A stretch of DNA of 38,929 bases, taken from the NCBI GenBank assembly GCA_001770175.1, contig MEQK01000035.1:1-38929 (forward strand), read 5' to 3'. The notes under the pieces were generated by a model. The model did not search any database, was not told the origin of the DNA, and saw nothing but the letters and a program-made list of their open reading frames with translations. Shown piece by piece: positions 1 through 7,298 of the stretch; the stretch's first letter is position 1, and every line of letters begins with the position of its first letter. The position numbers and the translations under genes were made by a program. The stretch is from Bdellovibrionales bacterium RIFOXYD1_FULL_55_31. GTDB taxonomy: Bacteria; Bdellovibrionota; UBA1018.

Positions 1-1
1 T

Positions 2-1087
2 ACGACGACCGGCCCGGCCTTCCGGCCTGGCTTTGATCCGATCCGAAAGGCGACCCGGGTCTCGATCACGCCTTCGGTTTATTCGACTCTCCGGCCGTTC
101 GACGTGCTCTCGGTCGTGCCGTCCCTGAAATATTATTCGTATTTTTATTCATTCCACAACACGCCCGGGATGCCGAACCTGTACCGCGGGTATCTTCTGT
201 TCCAAACGGACTTGAGTGCCCAGCTCGAACGGATTTATGACACCGAAAATCCGGACATCCCGCGCACGAAGCATCTGATCCGGCCTCTTCTGACTTACTC
301 GTATATCCCTTACGTTCGCGAGGACAATACGGCGGAAGAAAATCGGCATCCGTTTCTTCGGCAGATCAAAGTGCATCCCGGATATAATTTCGACAATAAT
401 GACATCGTCCCGCTCGATGCCAGTCCGAGTAATGTCAATTATTTCGTGCCGCTCGGGAACTCGCTCGCTTATGGCCTGACTACTCAGTTCATTCGCCGCC
501 GGGGGAAACTGAACGATTTCGGCGCGTCCTACGAGCGTACGGGTGAATTCACGGCCGGCCAGGCGCTAAACTTCAGGGACCACCAAAAGCCCCTCTCCCG
601 GTTTTTCTCGGCACTTCGGTTGGGCTTCGACAAATTCAGCGCTGGCGCGGATTATACGTACACGCCTTATCTTCCTTCGCCACGCAGCGTGCTCTCGACG
701 AGCCTCTCGTACACGATCGAGAGAAGCGTGCATCAGAGGATTCTCGCTTTCGATCGCAGCATCACGGCTTCCTATAACTACAACAAGCTGGATTGCGATC
801 GCTACAACTGCGGCACTTCGAATCTCACCGGGACTCTCAATTTTTCCCTGTCCGATTTCGTCCTGCCGTCGTTTTCGACTTCGTTCGACCTGAATGAGCA
901 TCGGTTTTTCAGCAACGCCCTGAATATCGCGTTCCAGAGCCCCTCAAGATGCTGGAGATTCACGATCGGTTTCATTCGTCACATCACGACCGGGCCCGAC
1001 ACCCCGATCGATTTTTCGTTGAACATCACGGGTTCCGGGTTCTCCGGCGTTTCGGAGCTGGCAACCCAGGCCGCGGCGGGGCGATAA
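2..1087 (+). CDS. lptD: LPS-assembly protein LptD, C-terminal part (5' end outside window)
   Basis: The frame is open from the left edge, so this is the C-terminal ~361 residues of a longer protein. LptD is the outer-membrane beta-barrel that, with the lipoprotein LptE, inserts LPS into the outer leaflet. The sequence has alternating hydrophobic and aromatic strands typical of a barrel. It contains the LptD-like segment KHLIRPLLTYSYIP, and near the end a Cys-Trp segment (SRCWRFTIGFIRH) followed by a final strand resembling the LptD terminus. The GTG at 104 is an internal codon, not the start. An LptE-like gene lies about 31 kb away at 32679. The family call rests on the C-terminal barrel motifs; the periplasmic jellyroll domain is not visible here. 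Confidence 0.8.
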   Translation, partial: TTTGPAFRPGFDPIRKATRVSITPSVYSTLRPFDVLSVVPSLKYYSYFYSFHNTPGMPNLYRGYLLFQTDLSAQLERIYDTENPDIPRTKHLIRPLLTYSYIPYVREDNTAEENRHPFLRQIKVHPGYNFDNNDIVPLDASPSNVNYFVPLGNSLAYGLTTQFIRRRGKLNDFGASYERTGEFTAGQALNFRDHQKPLSRFFSALRLGFDKFSAGADYTYTPYLPSPRSVLSTSLSYTIERSVHQRILAFDRSITASYNYNKLDCDRYNCGTSNLTGTLNFSLSDFVLPSFSTSFDLNEHRFFSNALNIAFQSPSRCWRFTIGFIRHITTGPDTPIDFSLNITGSGFSGVSELATQAAAGR

Positions 1088-1105
1088 AACAGAGGAGGAT
1101 GATCC

Positions 1106-1852
1106 ATGCAGAAGGAAGCAATCACAGTCGAGACCTACGCGTCAGTCGCGATTCCGCATCTCGAAGGGCTCGTCGTCAGAAACAAGGCCGTCATGGAGCG
1201 TCTTTCTGCGCGGCTGGCCGCCGATGTCGAAGCGGGGCGGTCCCTGCTCGTTTTCGGAAGCGGGCATTCAGCGATGTTTCCGATGGAGTTGTATCATCGC
1301 GCGGGCGGTGCCTCCTTCGTCATTCCGGTGTTTGCTGATTTCCTTCTGCCGACGGCGGGCCCTCCGGTCGTGCGGTTGTTCGAGAGAACTCCGGGAGCGG
1401 CCACGGCAGTTTTGAACCGGGTCGAGCCGAGGCCTGGCGAGATGCTTTGGATGGCCTCGCAGTCAGGAATAAACGGGGCCGGGGTGGATCTCGCGCTCGA
1501 GGCAAAAAAAATGGGGCTTTTTACCGTCGCTTTCACGAGCGTGGTTCATAGCAGTGCCGTCAAATCGCGACATCCCTCGGGTAAGCGGCTTTTCGAAGTC
1601 TGTGACGAAGTGATTGATCTCGGGGGATTCGTGGGAGACGCGGCGATTCGGATTTCGGAATCGGTGAGTGCAGGGCCGCTTTCGACGCTCGGGACGGTGC
1701 TCATGGGACATTCCATCGTCCTTGCGGCGGCCGCGCGACTCGAGAGGAACGGCCGGAGTTGCATCTACACGAGCGTGAATACGCCCGAGGGCGAGTCGCG
1801 CAACAAGGAATTGGAAAAGAAGGCACAGGTCCGCGACTTTCTGCTGCGTTGA
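1106..1852 (+). CDS. SIS-domain phosphosugar-binding protein (UPF0309-like)
   Basis: This 248-residue protein resembles the UPF0309 group of SIS (sugar isomerase) domain proteins, presumed cytosolic phosphosugar binders. Supporting features are the Rossmann-like strand and loop LLVFGSGHSA near residues 48-57, a second Ser-rich loop (WMASQSGINGAG) that fits the phosphosugar pocket, and a following strand ending FTSVVHS. The start is supported by GAGGAGG seven bases before the ATG. It lies 18 bp after lptD and before surE on the same strand, so cotranscription is likely. The substrate cannot be told from sequence; N-acetylmuramate-6-phosphate handling is one option for SIS proteins, but nothing specific points to it. 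Confidence 0.75.
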   Translation: MQKEAITVETYASVAIPHLEGLVVRNKAVMERLSARLAADVEAGRSLLVFGSGHSAMFPMELYHRAGGASFVIPVFADFLLPTAGPPVVRLFERTPGAATAVLNRVEPRPGEMLWMASQSGINGAGVDLALEAKKMGLFTVAFTSVVHSSAVKSRHPSGKRLFEVCDEVIDLGGFVGDAAIRISESVSAGPLSTLGTVLMGHSIVLAAAARLERNGRSCIYTSVNTPEGESRNKELEKKAQVRDFLLR

Positions 1853-1943
1853 CGTGCGGGCGGTTTCGCGTCAATAAAATGCCGGCGAAGGAGAAGAAGC
1901 AACCTTCGTTGTCATGTCGCGCGGCTCGGCGTACAATTTTCTC

Positions 1944-2831
1944 ATGCGCATTTTGCTGACCAACGATGATGGGATTCATGCTTGGGGACTTAGGGCTCTA
2001 TACAACGAGTTGAAGAAGCACGGTGACGTTTGGGTCGTCGCGCCGCTCGAGGAAAGAAGCACGACCGGTCATTCGCTTACGATTCATAAACCGCTTCGGA
2101 TTATTCCGGTGAGTGAACGATTTTATGCGGTAAGCGGCTCGCCAGCCGATTGTGTTTATCTTGGAATGCGGCAAGTTTGCAAAAAGCCGGATCTGATCAT
2201 TTCAGGCATCAACCGCGGTGCGAACCTCGGGCAGGATGTCTACTACTCGGGAACGGTCTCGGCCGCGCGCGAAGCCTGCATTTTCCAGGTGCCGTCGATG
2301 GCTGTGAGTCTTTCGGTTGATTTCAAGACGACGCGGCCCGATCCGGCTCTGCACTTCGAGAGCGCCGCGAAAATCGCGCTGAACGTGCTGAAGAACATCG
2401 ATTTACGCAATGTTCCTCAGCATACGTTTCTGAATCTCAACGTTCCCGATCTGCCGATGAAAAAAATCAAGGGGATTGAGCTGACGCATCAGGGGTTCCG
2501 GTTTTACAGCGGGAGCATTCTGAGAAGAAAAGATCATCGTGGAAAAGATTACTACTGGGTTGGCGGACAATACCGGGGTTTTATGAGGGACTTGGGGTCG
2601 GATTGTTCGGCTGTGGAAGCCGGGTACGCTTCCCTGACGCCTTTGAAGCTCGATTCAACAGACATTCAGTATCTAACAAGTTTTGTCAAAGGCGCTCAGA
2701 AAGAAGATTGCGGCGGCGAGTGCGGCCGCGATTGTTCTCATGGCGCAGGTGGTTGCGGTGAGAATTGCGATTGCACGCCGAGCGGCAGGAACAACTCTCG
2801 CAAGGCGGGGAACCGGAGGAAAAAAAGCTGA
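1944..2831 (+). CDS. surE: 5'/3'-nucleotidase SurE
   Basis: SurE is a metal-dependent phosphatase acting on nucleoside monophosphates, and also reported on polyphosphate. The start chosen gives the family-typical MRILLTNDDGIHAWGL, with the paired Asp metal ligands (D8, D9). The upstream in-frame ATG at 1914 would add ten atypical residues. Further SurE blocks are the Ser/Gly segment SGSPADCVYLG and the Asn motif SGINRGANLGQDVYYSGTV. The core is followed by an unusual tail of about 43 residues with at least six Cys in roughly 25 residues, then Lys/Arg-rich residues. Neither start has a convincing Shine-Dalgarno. The stop codon abuts the ATG of the next gene, an M23 lipoprotein, recalling the proteobacterial surE-nlpD order. 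Confidence 0.92.
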   Translation: MRILLTNDDGIHAWGLRALYNELKKHGDVWVVAPLEERSTTGHSLTIHKPLRIIPVSERFYAVSGSPADCVYLGMRQVCKKPDLIISGINRGANLGQDVYYSGTVSAAREACIFQVPSMAVSLSVDFKTTRPDPALHFESAAKIALNVLKNIDLRNVPQHTFLNLNVPDLPMKKIKGIELTHQGFRFYSGSILRRKDHRGKDYYWVGGQYRGFMRDLGSDCSAVEAGYASLTPLKLDSTDIQYLTSFVKGAQKEDCGGECGRDCSHGAGGCGENCDCTPSGRNNSRKAGNRRKKS

Positions 2832-3518
2832 ATGCGCCGGCACTGGTTGATCCCGTCGACGATTTTGTTTGTCATAAGTTTTCTGGTGGGTTGCGCCACT
2901 CCGAAACCGTTCCAGAATAATCGGGCTGGACTCTTTGATCATGCGAATCGCACCGGGGTAACTCAGTTCAGCGCCAAAGGTCACCTCGCGCGTCAGCCTG
3001 CGGGAGATTCTCCAGTTCCAGTCAATATCAAGCAAGGAACGCTGCGTTGGCCGCTCGACGTCGTTCGTGTGTCCTCACGTTTCGGACAGCGGGGTCGCCA
3101 TTTTCATGAAGGAATCGATCTGAAGGCCGCGATCGGTACGCCGGTCTATTCCGCCGAATCGGGCACGGTTCTCTATGCGGCGAGCCGGATCCGGGGCTAC
3201 GGCAAAATGGTTGTGATACGTCACGCGGGGGCGGCAAAAGGGCTTGCGACGATCTATGCCCATAATTCGAAGCTCCTGGTCCGTCCCGGGCAGAAGGTTA
3301 AAAAAGGTCAGAAGATCGCGATCAGCGGGCAGACCGGGAAGTCCAACGGCCCACACCTGCATTTTGAAATCCGAAGCGGTGTTGCGGCGATCGATCCCGA
3401 AATCTTGCTCAAGCAGCCCAAGGTTACAAAAGCAGCCTCGTTGCGGGAGCCCATTCAAAAGGCGAAGCCGAAGAATCGAGCGCGCCTCGCGGCAGTGCCG
3501 GTCGTGAGCACGGACTAA
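2832..3518 (+). CDS. NlpD/LytM-like M23 peptidase lipoprotein
   Basis: This 228-residue lipoprotein has a signal peptide and lipobox LVGC (Cys21), so it is probably anchored in the outer membrane facing the periplasm. A LytM (peptidase M23) domain spans about residues 85-190. The metal-site residues are present: H92 and D96 (HEGID), a YAH motif at 142-144, and HLH at 175-177. The enzyme may therefore be a real peptidoglycan endopeptidase, unlike E. coli NlpD, whose site is degenerate. No LysM domain is seen between the lipid anchor and the LytM domain. The ATG immediately follows the surE stop, which suggests translational coupling. The tail is basic. Confidence 0.88.
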   Translation: MRRHWLIPSTILFVISFLVGCATPKPFQNNRAGLFDHANRTGVTQFSAKGHLARQPAGDSPVPVNIKQGTLRWPLDVVRVSSRFGQRGRHFHEGIDLKAAIGTPVYSAESGTVLYAASRIRGYGKMVVIRHAGAAKGLATIYAHNSKLLVRPGQKVKKGQKIAISGQTGKSNGPHLHFEIRSGVAAIDPEILLKQPKVTKAASLREPIQKAKPKNRARLAAVPVVSTD

Positions 3519-5424
3519 TTGCTTTTTCGCCGCGGATACCATAAACCTTTTGAAAGGGTCCCATAGTTAAATGGATATAACGGAGCTTTCCTAAAGCTTT
3601 GTTGCAAGTTCGATTCTTGCTGGGACCACCATTTGTCAAAGTGTTCGAACCATCGAACAATAATTTCAATCCCCTGTCAGTCATCCCGAAAGCCTGGCCA
3701 TCCATGGCCAAGCCCTTCCCACGCTCTCGCCGTCCTGGCTCCGCGTGGGTAAGGCTTTGAGATGACTGACAGGGGATTTTACTTTCTGCGCCATGGTTCG
3801 GATACTTTGGCTCAAGTCGCAAAAGGCGGGGAGCCGACCGCCTGGCCAGCTCCCCTTCGATGTAATCCCGTCCAACGTAAAAGTGTGCCCGGAATCCTTC
3901 GGGCGTGATTTCTACTTTGTGGACCAAAGCTTTGATGATTTTGCCTTTGGGTGCGGTTGGATCTTGGGCGAGGTCCGCTAATCCGGTCAGGAACGACTGA
4001 TAAGTTTTGAGCGATACCGGGATATCGCGCATGGGCTCGTTTCGCTGGATCTCGTTCAATCGCTTTTCTTCTTCAGCCTTTGCTGCCTCGATCCGTTCCA
4101 TTTGTTTGAAGATGGGGGCCGCTGATACAGTTTTCGGGAGCTGCGCGAGTCGCCCGGCTAGTACTTCCAGTTGTCCGCCCAAGCTTCGAATCTTCTCTTG
4201 AAGGCGCTTTGACTCGGAGTTTTGCGTCCTCTCCTTGTGAATTCGATTGGCGATTCCAATCAATTCCTCGGCCATTTTCGGCTGGGTGAGAAGGTCATGC
4301 ACTTTTTCCCAGAGGGCTGGTTCGAGTTTCCTTGCGGGCAGCCTGAAGGGCTTACAATCGAACACGGGTTTCAGGAGACACCCCTGCTTTTTGGTGGACC
4401 ATCCGTGCTCATAATAGGGAACCTTGCCGCTGTTCCCGTGAGCTGACTTTCCAACCAGCCCTTCTTTGCAGTTTGCGCACTCCAAAATCCCGGTCAATTG
4501 GTAGGGGTAGCGGCTTTCGCTTTCTGGTTTCTTCCGGCGATGATTGGCCTTCAACTGGGCCTGAACTTGGTTGAAAATCTGTTCCTCGATAATTGCGGGC
4601 CAAGCCGCCTTGGTTTCTTTCGTTTCCCCTCGAACCTTGTACCGTCTGACGCCGAGGTACGATTTGTTGGTTAAAATCCAGTGGAGATTATCCACGGTGA
4701 AGTGCCCAATGCGTGGCCTGTGATTGCCTCCCTGTGTTTCGCGTTTAACTTTGTGGCCATTAGCATTGAGCCACTTGGCAGCGGTCGAAAGTGTTCCTTC
4801 CCTGAGAAATGCGTGGAATGCCATACGAACGGTTTCCGCTGGCTCTGGATCAATTTCCAAAAAGCCCGGCTTCTCTGGAATCAGGCGATATCCCAAGGGC
4901 AACACTCCGCCATTGTAAAGACCGCGTGCGGCGCGGGCCTGAAAGTTTGCGGACACACGTTCTGAGACCTGACGTCTCTCGAATTGGGCGATATTTGCCA
5001 CGGTGTAGAGAACCATCTCACCCGCTGCAGTGGTCGTGTCGAAGTTCTCCCGCAGGCTATGAAAGCCGCAGCCGTTGGCGCGCATGAGTTCCCAGATTTC
5101 CGAAAAGTCTTTGATCGATCGGGACAGTCTGGACAACTCCGAGACCATGACGAGGTCGATCTCGTGCCTTCGGATTGCGGCAAGCAGTCTCTGAAGTTCA
5201 GGTCGGTTGGTATCTTTTCCGGATCTCGCACGGTCTATGAAAACCGCGACAATGTCACCGAAAGCGCCTTCCATGTTCTTGAGGTTCACAGTTGCGCGGA
5301 GCCGTTCCTCCTGGTTGCGGATCGAGCCTTCAGGGTTTTCGGCCTGCTCTTCGGTCGATACGCGAACGTATAGTGCGATCTTATGTGGACTTGATTTGCT
5401 TGGTTGATTGACGTTCTTAGCCAT
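3424..5424 (-). CDS. Large serine recombinase (resolvase/recombinase), frame running through the tRNA
   Basis: This site-specific integrase has an N-terminal resolvase domain with KIALYVRVSTEEQ and catalytic Ser23. A recombinase domain follows, then a zinc-ribbon-like segment (CANC plus later Cys) and a coiled coil before about residue 520. ATG 5424 is preferred because AAAGGAG lies 12 bases upstream; an in-frame start at 5535 lacks that support. The family-like part ends near residue 548. After it the frame stays open through a palindromic element (3668-3778), the antisense strand of tRNA-Arg, and about 100 nt antisense to the M23 gene before a stop at 3424. The true C-terminus in the excised element was probably different. 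The enzyme presumably integrated this island at the tRNA. Confidence 0.88.
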   Translation of the reverse strand: MAKNVNQPSKSSPHKIALYVRVSTEEQAENPEGSIRNQEERLRATVNLKNMEGAFGDIVAVFIDRARSGKDTNRPELQRLLAAIRRHEIDLVMVSELSRLSRSIKDFSEIWELMRANGCGFHSLRENFDTTTAAGEMVLYTVANIAQFERRQVSERVSANFQARAARGLYNGGVLPLGYRLIPEKPGFLEIDPEPAETVRMAFHAFLREGTLSTAAKWLNANGHKVKRETQGGNHRPRIGHFTVDNLHWILTNKSYLGVRRYKVRGETKETKAAWPAIIEEQIFNQVQAQLKANHRRKKPESESRYPYQLTGILECANCKEGLVGKSAHGNSGKVPYYEHGWSTKKQGCLLKPVFDCKPFRLPARKLEPALWEKVHDLLTQPKMAEELIGIANRIHKERTQNSESKRLQEKIRSLGGQLEVLAGRLAQLPKTVSAAPIFKQMERIEAAKAEEEKRLNEIQRNEPMRDIPVSLKTYQSFLTGLADLAQDPTAPKGKIIKALVHKVEITPEGFRAHFYVGRDYIEGELARRSAPRLLRLEPKYPNHGAESKIPCQSSQSLTHAEPGRRERGKGLAMDGQAFGMTDRGLKLLFDGSNTLTNGGPSKNRTCNKALGKLRYIHLTMGPFQKVYGIRGEKAISPCSRPALPRGALDSSASPFEWAPATRLLL
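3557..3631 (+). tRNA. tRNA-Arg (anticodon CCT)
   Basis: A complete cloverleaf can be drawn: acceptor GGTCCCA paired with TGGGACC, a D stem GTTA/TAAC, anticodon stem GAGCT/AGCTT, a seven-base loop TTCCTAA with CCT at positions 34-36, and T stem GCAAG/CTTGC with loop TTCGATT. CCA is encoded (3629-3631). The tRNA would read the Arg codon AGG. Its 3' end faces a serine recombinase on the opposite strand, so it is the likely attachment site of the island that follows. Confidence 0.95.
3668..3778. repeat. Palindromic element A (111 bp, branched inverted repeat)
   Basis: Perfect 18-bp arms (3668-3685 and 3761-3778) are continued inward by a second paired stem, AAAGCCT/AGGCTTT. Inside are two further hairpins: TGGCCA-TCCA-TGGCCA at 3695-3710, and CCCACGC/GCGTGGG at 3718-3724 and 3743-3749. 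The loop of the second contains TCGCCGTCCTGGCTC. Element B at 8489-8614 has the same internal signature but different outer arms. The element interrupts the 3' part of the recombinase frame without breaking it. Confidence 0.85.
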
Positions 5425-5611
5425 CTGTTCCGGTTCTCCTTTCGATTGAAGAACAAACGGCAACAGTGGTTTCGGACTGACTTTCTCGTTCGAGCTGGCA
5501 GAAATATGAATACAGAATGTCCGCCAATTCTTCAAGTCGCGTCCATTGCTCCACCTTTTTCATGTCACAAAAATTTATATCGATGGTTTTCGGTTCCCAC
5601 CGGTACGTCAT
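5417..5611 (-). CDS. Small protein of unknown function upstream of the recombinase
   Basis: This 64-residue ORF is preceded by a strong ribosome binding site (GAGGAG, six bases before ATG 5611) and overlaps the recombinase start by 8 nt, so the two are probably cotranslated. It begins MTYRWEPKTIDINFCD and is acidic and mixed in composition, with no motif I recognise and no signal peptide or membrane segment. Position and spacing suggest an accessory factor of the integration module, such as a directionality factor or small regulator. That is an inference from context only. Confidence 0.6.
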   Translation of the reverse strand: MTYRWEPKTIDINFCDMKKVEQWTRLEELADILYSYFCQLERESQSETTVAVCSSIERRTGTDG

Positions 5612-5639
5612 GGTTTACTCCTCGATTTTGATAATTCAT
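5565..5639 (-). CDS. Possible 24-residue leader peptide
   Basis: An ATG at 5639 lies after GAGGAGAAAAACC and opens a 24-codon frame. It overlaps the first 47 nt of the small gene at 5417-5611 in another frame. The initiation context nearly duplicates that of the downstream gene 28 nt further on. It could be a translated leader that sets translation of the recombinase module, or a by-product of the duplicated ribosome binding site. No homology can be claimed. Confidence 0.3.
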   Translation of the reverse strand: MNYQNRGVNHDVPVGTENHRYKFL

Positions 5640-5708
5640 GGTTTTTCTCCTCGATCTGGTTCCTCGTTTTAGTGTTCATCCTCGCCGCCGCCTATGGGCC
5701 AATTCCCA

Positions 5709-5759
5709 GGCTTCTGACCCCTTCACAACAACATCGTTGGGGGGGAGGGGTCAGAAGCC
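5709..5759. repeat. Inverted repeat with 14-bp perfect arms
   Basis: The arms GGCTTCTGACCCCT (5709-5722) and AGGGGTCAGAAGCC (5746-5759) match perfectly around a 23-base centre that itself contains CAAC-ATC-GTTG. It lies about 70 bp upstream of the small ORFs preceding the recombinase. It could be an operator, a terminator-like hairpin or a mobile palindrome. No T-run follows on either strand, which argues against a simple terminator. Confidence 0.75.
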
Positions 5760-5884
5760 GACAAGAATAGTTTCTCGTATCGGCGGCGGCGATATTTCCG
5801 TTTTGATTTCGGTGAATAGCTTTGTCTTTCTCCTTACTTTCCATTTCGTTGCAGCTATTCCAGGCAGGACGTCGCTCGGAATAA

Positions 5885-5951
5885 CAGGTGTTCACCCAGT
5901 GAACAGCGAGTGAACACCTGGTCTGCACACTGTGCAGTCCGAGTGCAGACC
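5885..5951. repeat. Two adjacent three-armed palindromes
   Basis: The first unit (5885-5920) has arms CAGGTGTTCAC and GTGAACACCTG with an extra GTGAAC inside. The second (5920-5951) has arms GGTCTGCAC and GTGCAGACC with an extra GTGCAG inside. In each, a left half-site is followed after 3 nt by one inverted copy and after 5 more nt by another. The base sequence differs but the layout is the same. Confidence 0.7.
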
Positions 5952-6193
5952 TGAGAATCGCGAATACCCGCCTTCATATCGGGAAATTCTCTGTGATGGA
6001 GGCGTGTACCGATGGTTCGATTGGAACGTCGAATGAATCTCGACTTCTATTGGCCTCTCTTCCTGCAGGCCTCTTTAATGCACGAGCGTGCCATGATGGC
6101 AAAGGTGGGGGCAATGATCGCGAAAACACAGTAAGCTGTTGAAATGAATGTGAGTTATTGGTTGCACTACTCCTTCGGCTAGCGAACACCTGT

Positions 6194-6244
6194 CTCTCAT
6201 TGGTGAGAGGTTTTCTCACCAAAAGTCTCTCATCAATGAGAGAC
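6194..6244. repeat. Palindrome cluster built on CTCTCAT/ATGAGAG
   Basis: There is a 9-bp perfect stem with a 2-nt loop at 6225-6244 (GTCTCTCAT/ATGAGAGAC). Upstream are two mutually exclusive hairpins, CTCTCA/TGAGAG (6194-6209) and GGTGAG/CTCACC (6202-6220). It is preceded by GAACACCTG, also present at the end of the first palindrome at 5885-5920. Possible roles are a protein-binding array or structured RNA upstream of the cargo gene at 6429. Confidence 0.6.
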
Positions 6245-6428
6245 GAAGCTGGCGCATTCTCGAAATTCGACGACCAATATGTCGGAGAGTTCTTAAAGGG
6301 CTTCTTTGATTGGAAATCATTGTTGGCCACCGACCTCCTCGCGTATCGCTTCACTCAAAAAGAATGTTGACCGACATTGTCAATTATGTAATATTCCAGC
6401 CGCTTACAAAATGATAAAGGGGTTCTCT

Positions 6429-7298
6429 ATGACGGCGTTCGGAAGAGTAGCTTTACTCGCATTACTCACAGTCCCGATGGTTGCATCTGCGAAGGCTGAT
6501 GCGATTCGTTACCAGCCGGTTGAAGGAGTAGCGCAATCCGAGGTCGATTTGATTAAAAGTAAAGTTGCCGAAGTTCTATCAGACATATCAGCTGTTGGAC
6601 TCAAAGCCGCCAAGCTGCCGCAGAAAATAATTATTCTTGCTGGACAACCAACTGTCTCGGGCAACGTTGATGTTAGTAACGCCAAGAACGGCTTTATCCG
6701 CGTGAACAAAGAAGTGAGCAAGCGTGAGATGTTTTATGCCCTCTCCTCGTTGGGTCTAAAAGATAGCGCGAGTCAGGAGATCTTGATTCCCGGTGAAGGA
6801 ATTGTTTTGACCGATATTGTTAGAGTTCGCGATATGGTTCCGGCGACACTGGCGGCTGCCGAGGATTTGGATTTTGAATCTGTTAAGCTGCCTTCGATAA
6901 TCTACGTCCTCGACGGATATCCTGCCGTGGACAGCAATGTTGATGCCAGTAACGTCGTAAATGGCTGGCTCAGGGTGTCGAAATGGGTCACAGAAGATGA
7001 GTTCACAATCGGATTCTTTAGGCAGGGGCTTAAGGACAAGGGGAACGAGATGACGTTTGTTCCCTATGAGGGCGTCACGCTCAGTGATCTTTCTACGGTT
7101 CGAGTGGCTGCTGTTGCCGCTCTGACTTTTGAAGTGATGGTTCGCCTTGGGTTGAAAGCACCGATGAAAGTAATTGTACTAGATGGTCAGCCTGCCGTTA
7201 ATGGTAAGGTCGATGCTACTAATGCTAAGAATGGCTTCATCCGAGTTTCTAAAGATGTGACCCAGGACGAGATTTCGGCTGCCTTGCCTTTGAAGTAG
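6429..7298 (+). CDS. Exported protein of three tandem ~91-residue repeats, function unknown
   Basis: This is 289 residues from ATG 6429, chosen because AAGGGG precedes it and a clean signal peptide follows (cleavage near ASAKA, about residue 23). The mature protein is three copies of one unit, starting near residues 29, 120 and 211, so the period is 91 residues. Each unit runs P-x-EG-(I/V), then an Ala/Val-rich helix, a KLPxxIIVL(D/A)GxP strand, a VDxSN-NGF(I/L)RVSK motif, and an acidic helix beginning near V(T/S). The third copy is shorter at its C-terminus. I do not recognise the family. The periodicity suggests a three-domain or pseudo-threefold periplasmic or secreted protein. It is island cargo. 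Confidence 0.8.
   Translation: MTAFGRVALLALLTVPMVASAKADAIRYQPVEGVAQSEVDLIKSKVAEVLSDISAVGLKAAKLPQKIIILAGQPTVSGNVDVSNAKNGFIRVNKEVSKREMFYALSSLGLKDSASQEILIPGEGIVLTDIVRVRDMVPATLAAAEDLDFESVKLPSIIYVLDGYPAVDSNVDASNVVNGWLRVSKWVTEDEFTIGFFRQGLKDKGNEMTFVPYEGVTLSDLSTVRVAAVAALTFEVMVRLGLKAPMKVIVLDGQPAVNGKVDATNAKNGFIRVSKDVTQDEISAALPLK

Larger units (their letters stand above)
5640..6428. other. 789-bp non-coding stretch of the island with palindrome clusters
   Basis: No ORF here has a good start signal and plausible protein. ORFs of 60-130 codons exist on both strands (for example 5974-6354 on - and 6158-6370 on +) but lack Shine-Dalgarno sequences and overlap dense palindromes. The stretch holds an inverted repeat at 5709-5759, two adjacent three-armed palindromes at 5885-5951, and another palindrome cluster at 6194-6244. 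It separates the recombinase module (leftward) from the cargo (rightward), so promoters for both sides should lie here. I could not assign them. Confidence 0.6.

Noticed and set aside
5974-6354. 126-codon frame on the - strand upstream of the recombinase
   Set aside because: No ribosome binding site; it overlaps palindrome clusters and has no recognisable motif. Described as part of the non-coding stretch.
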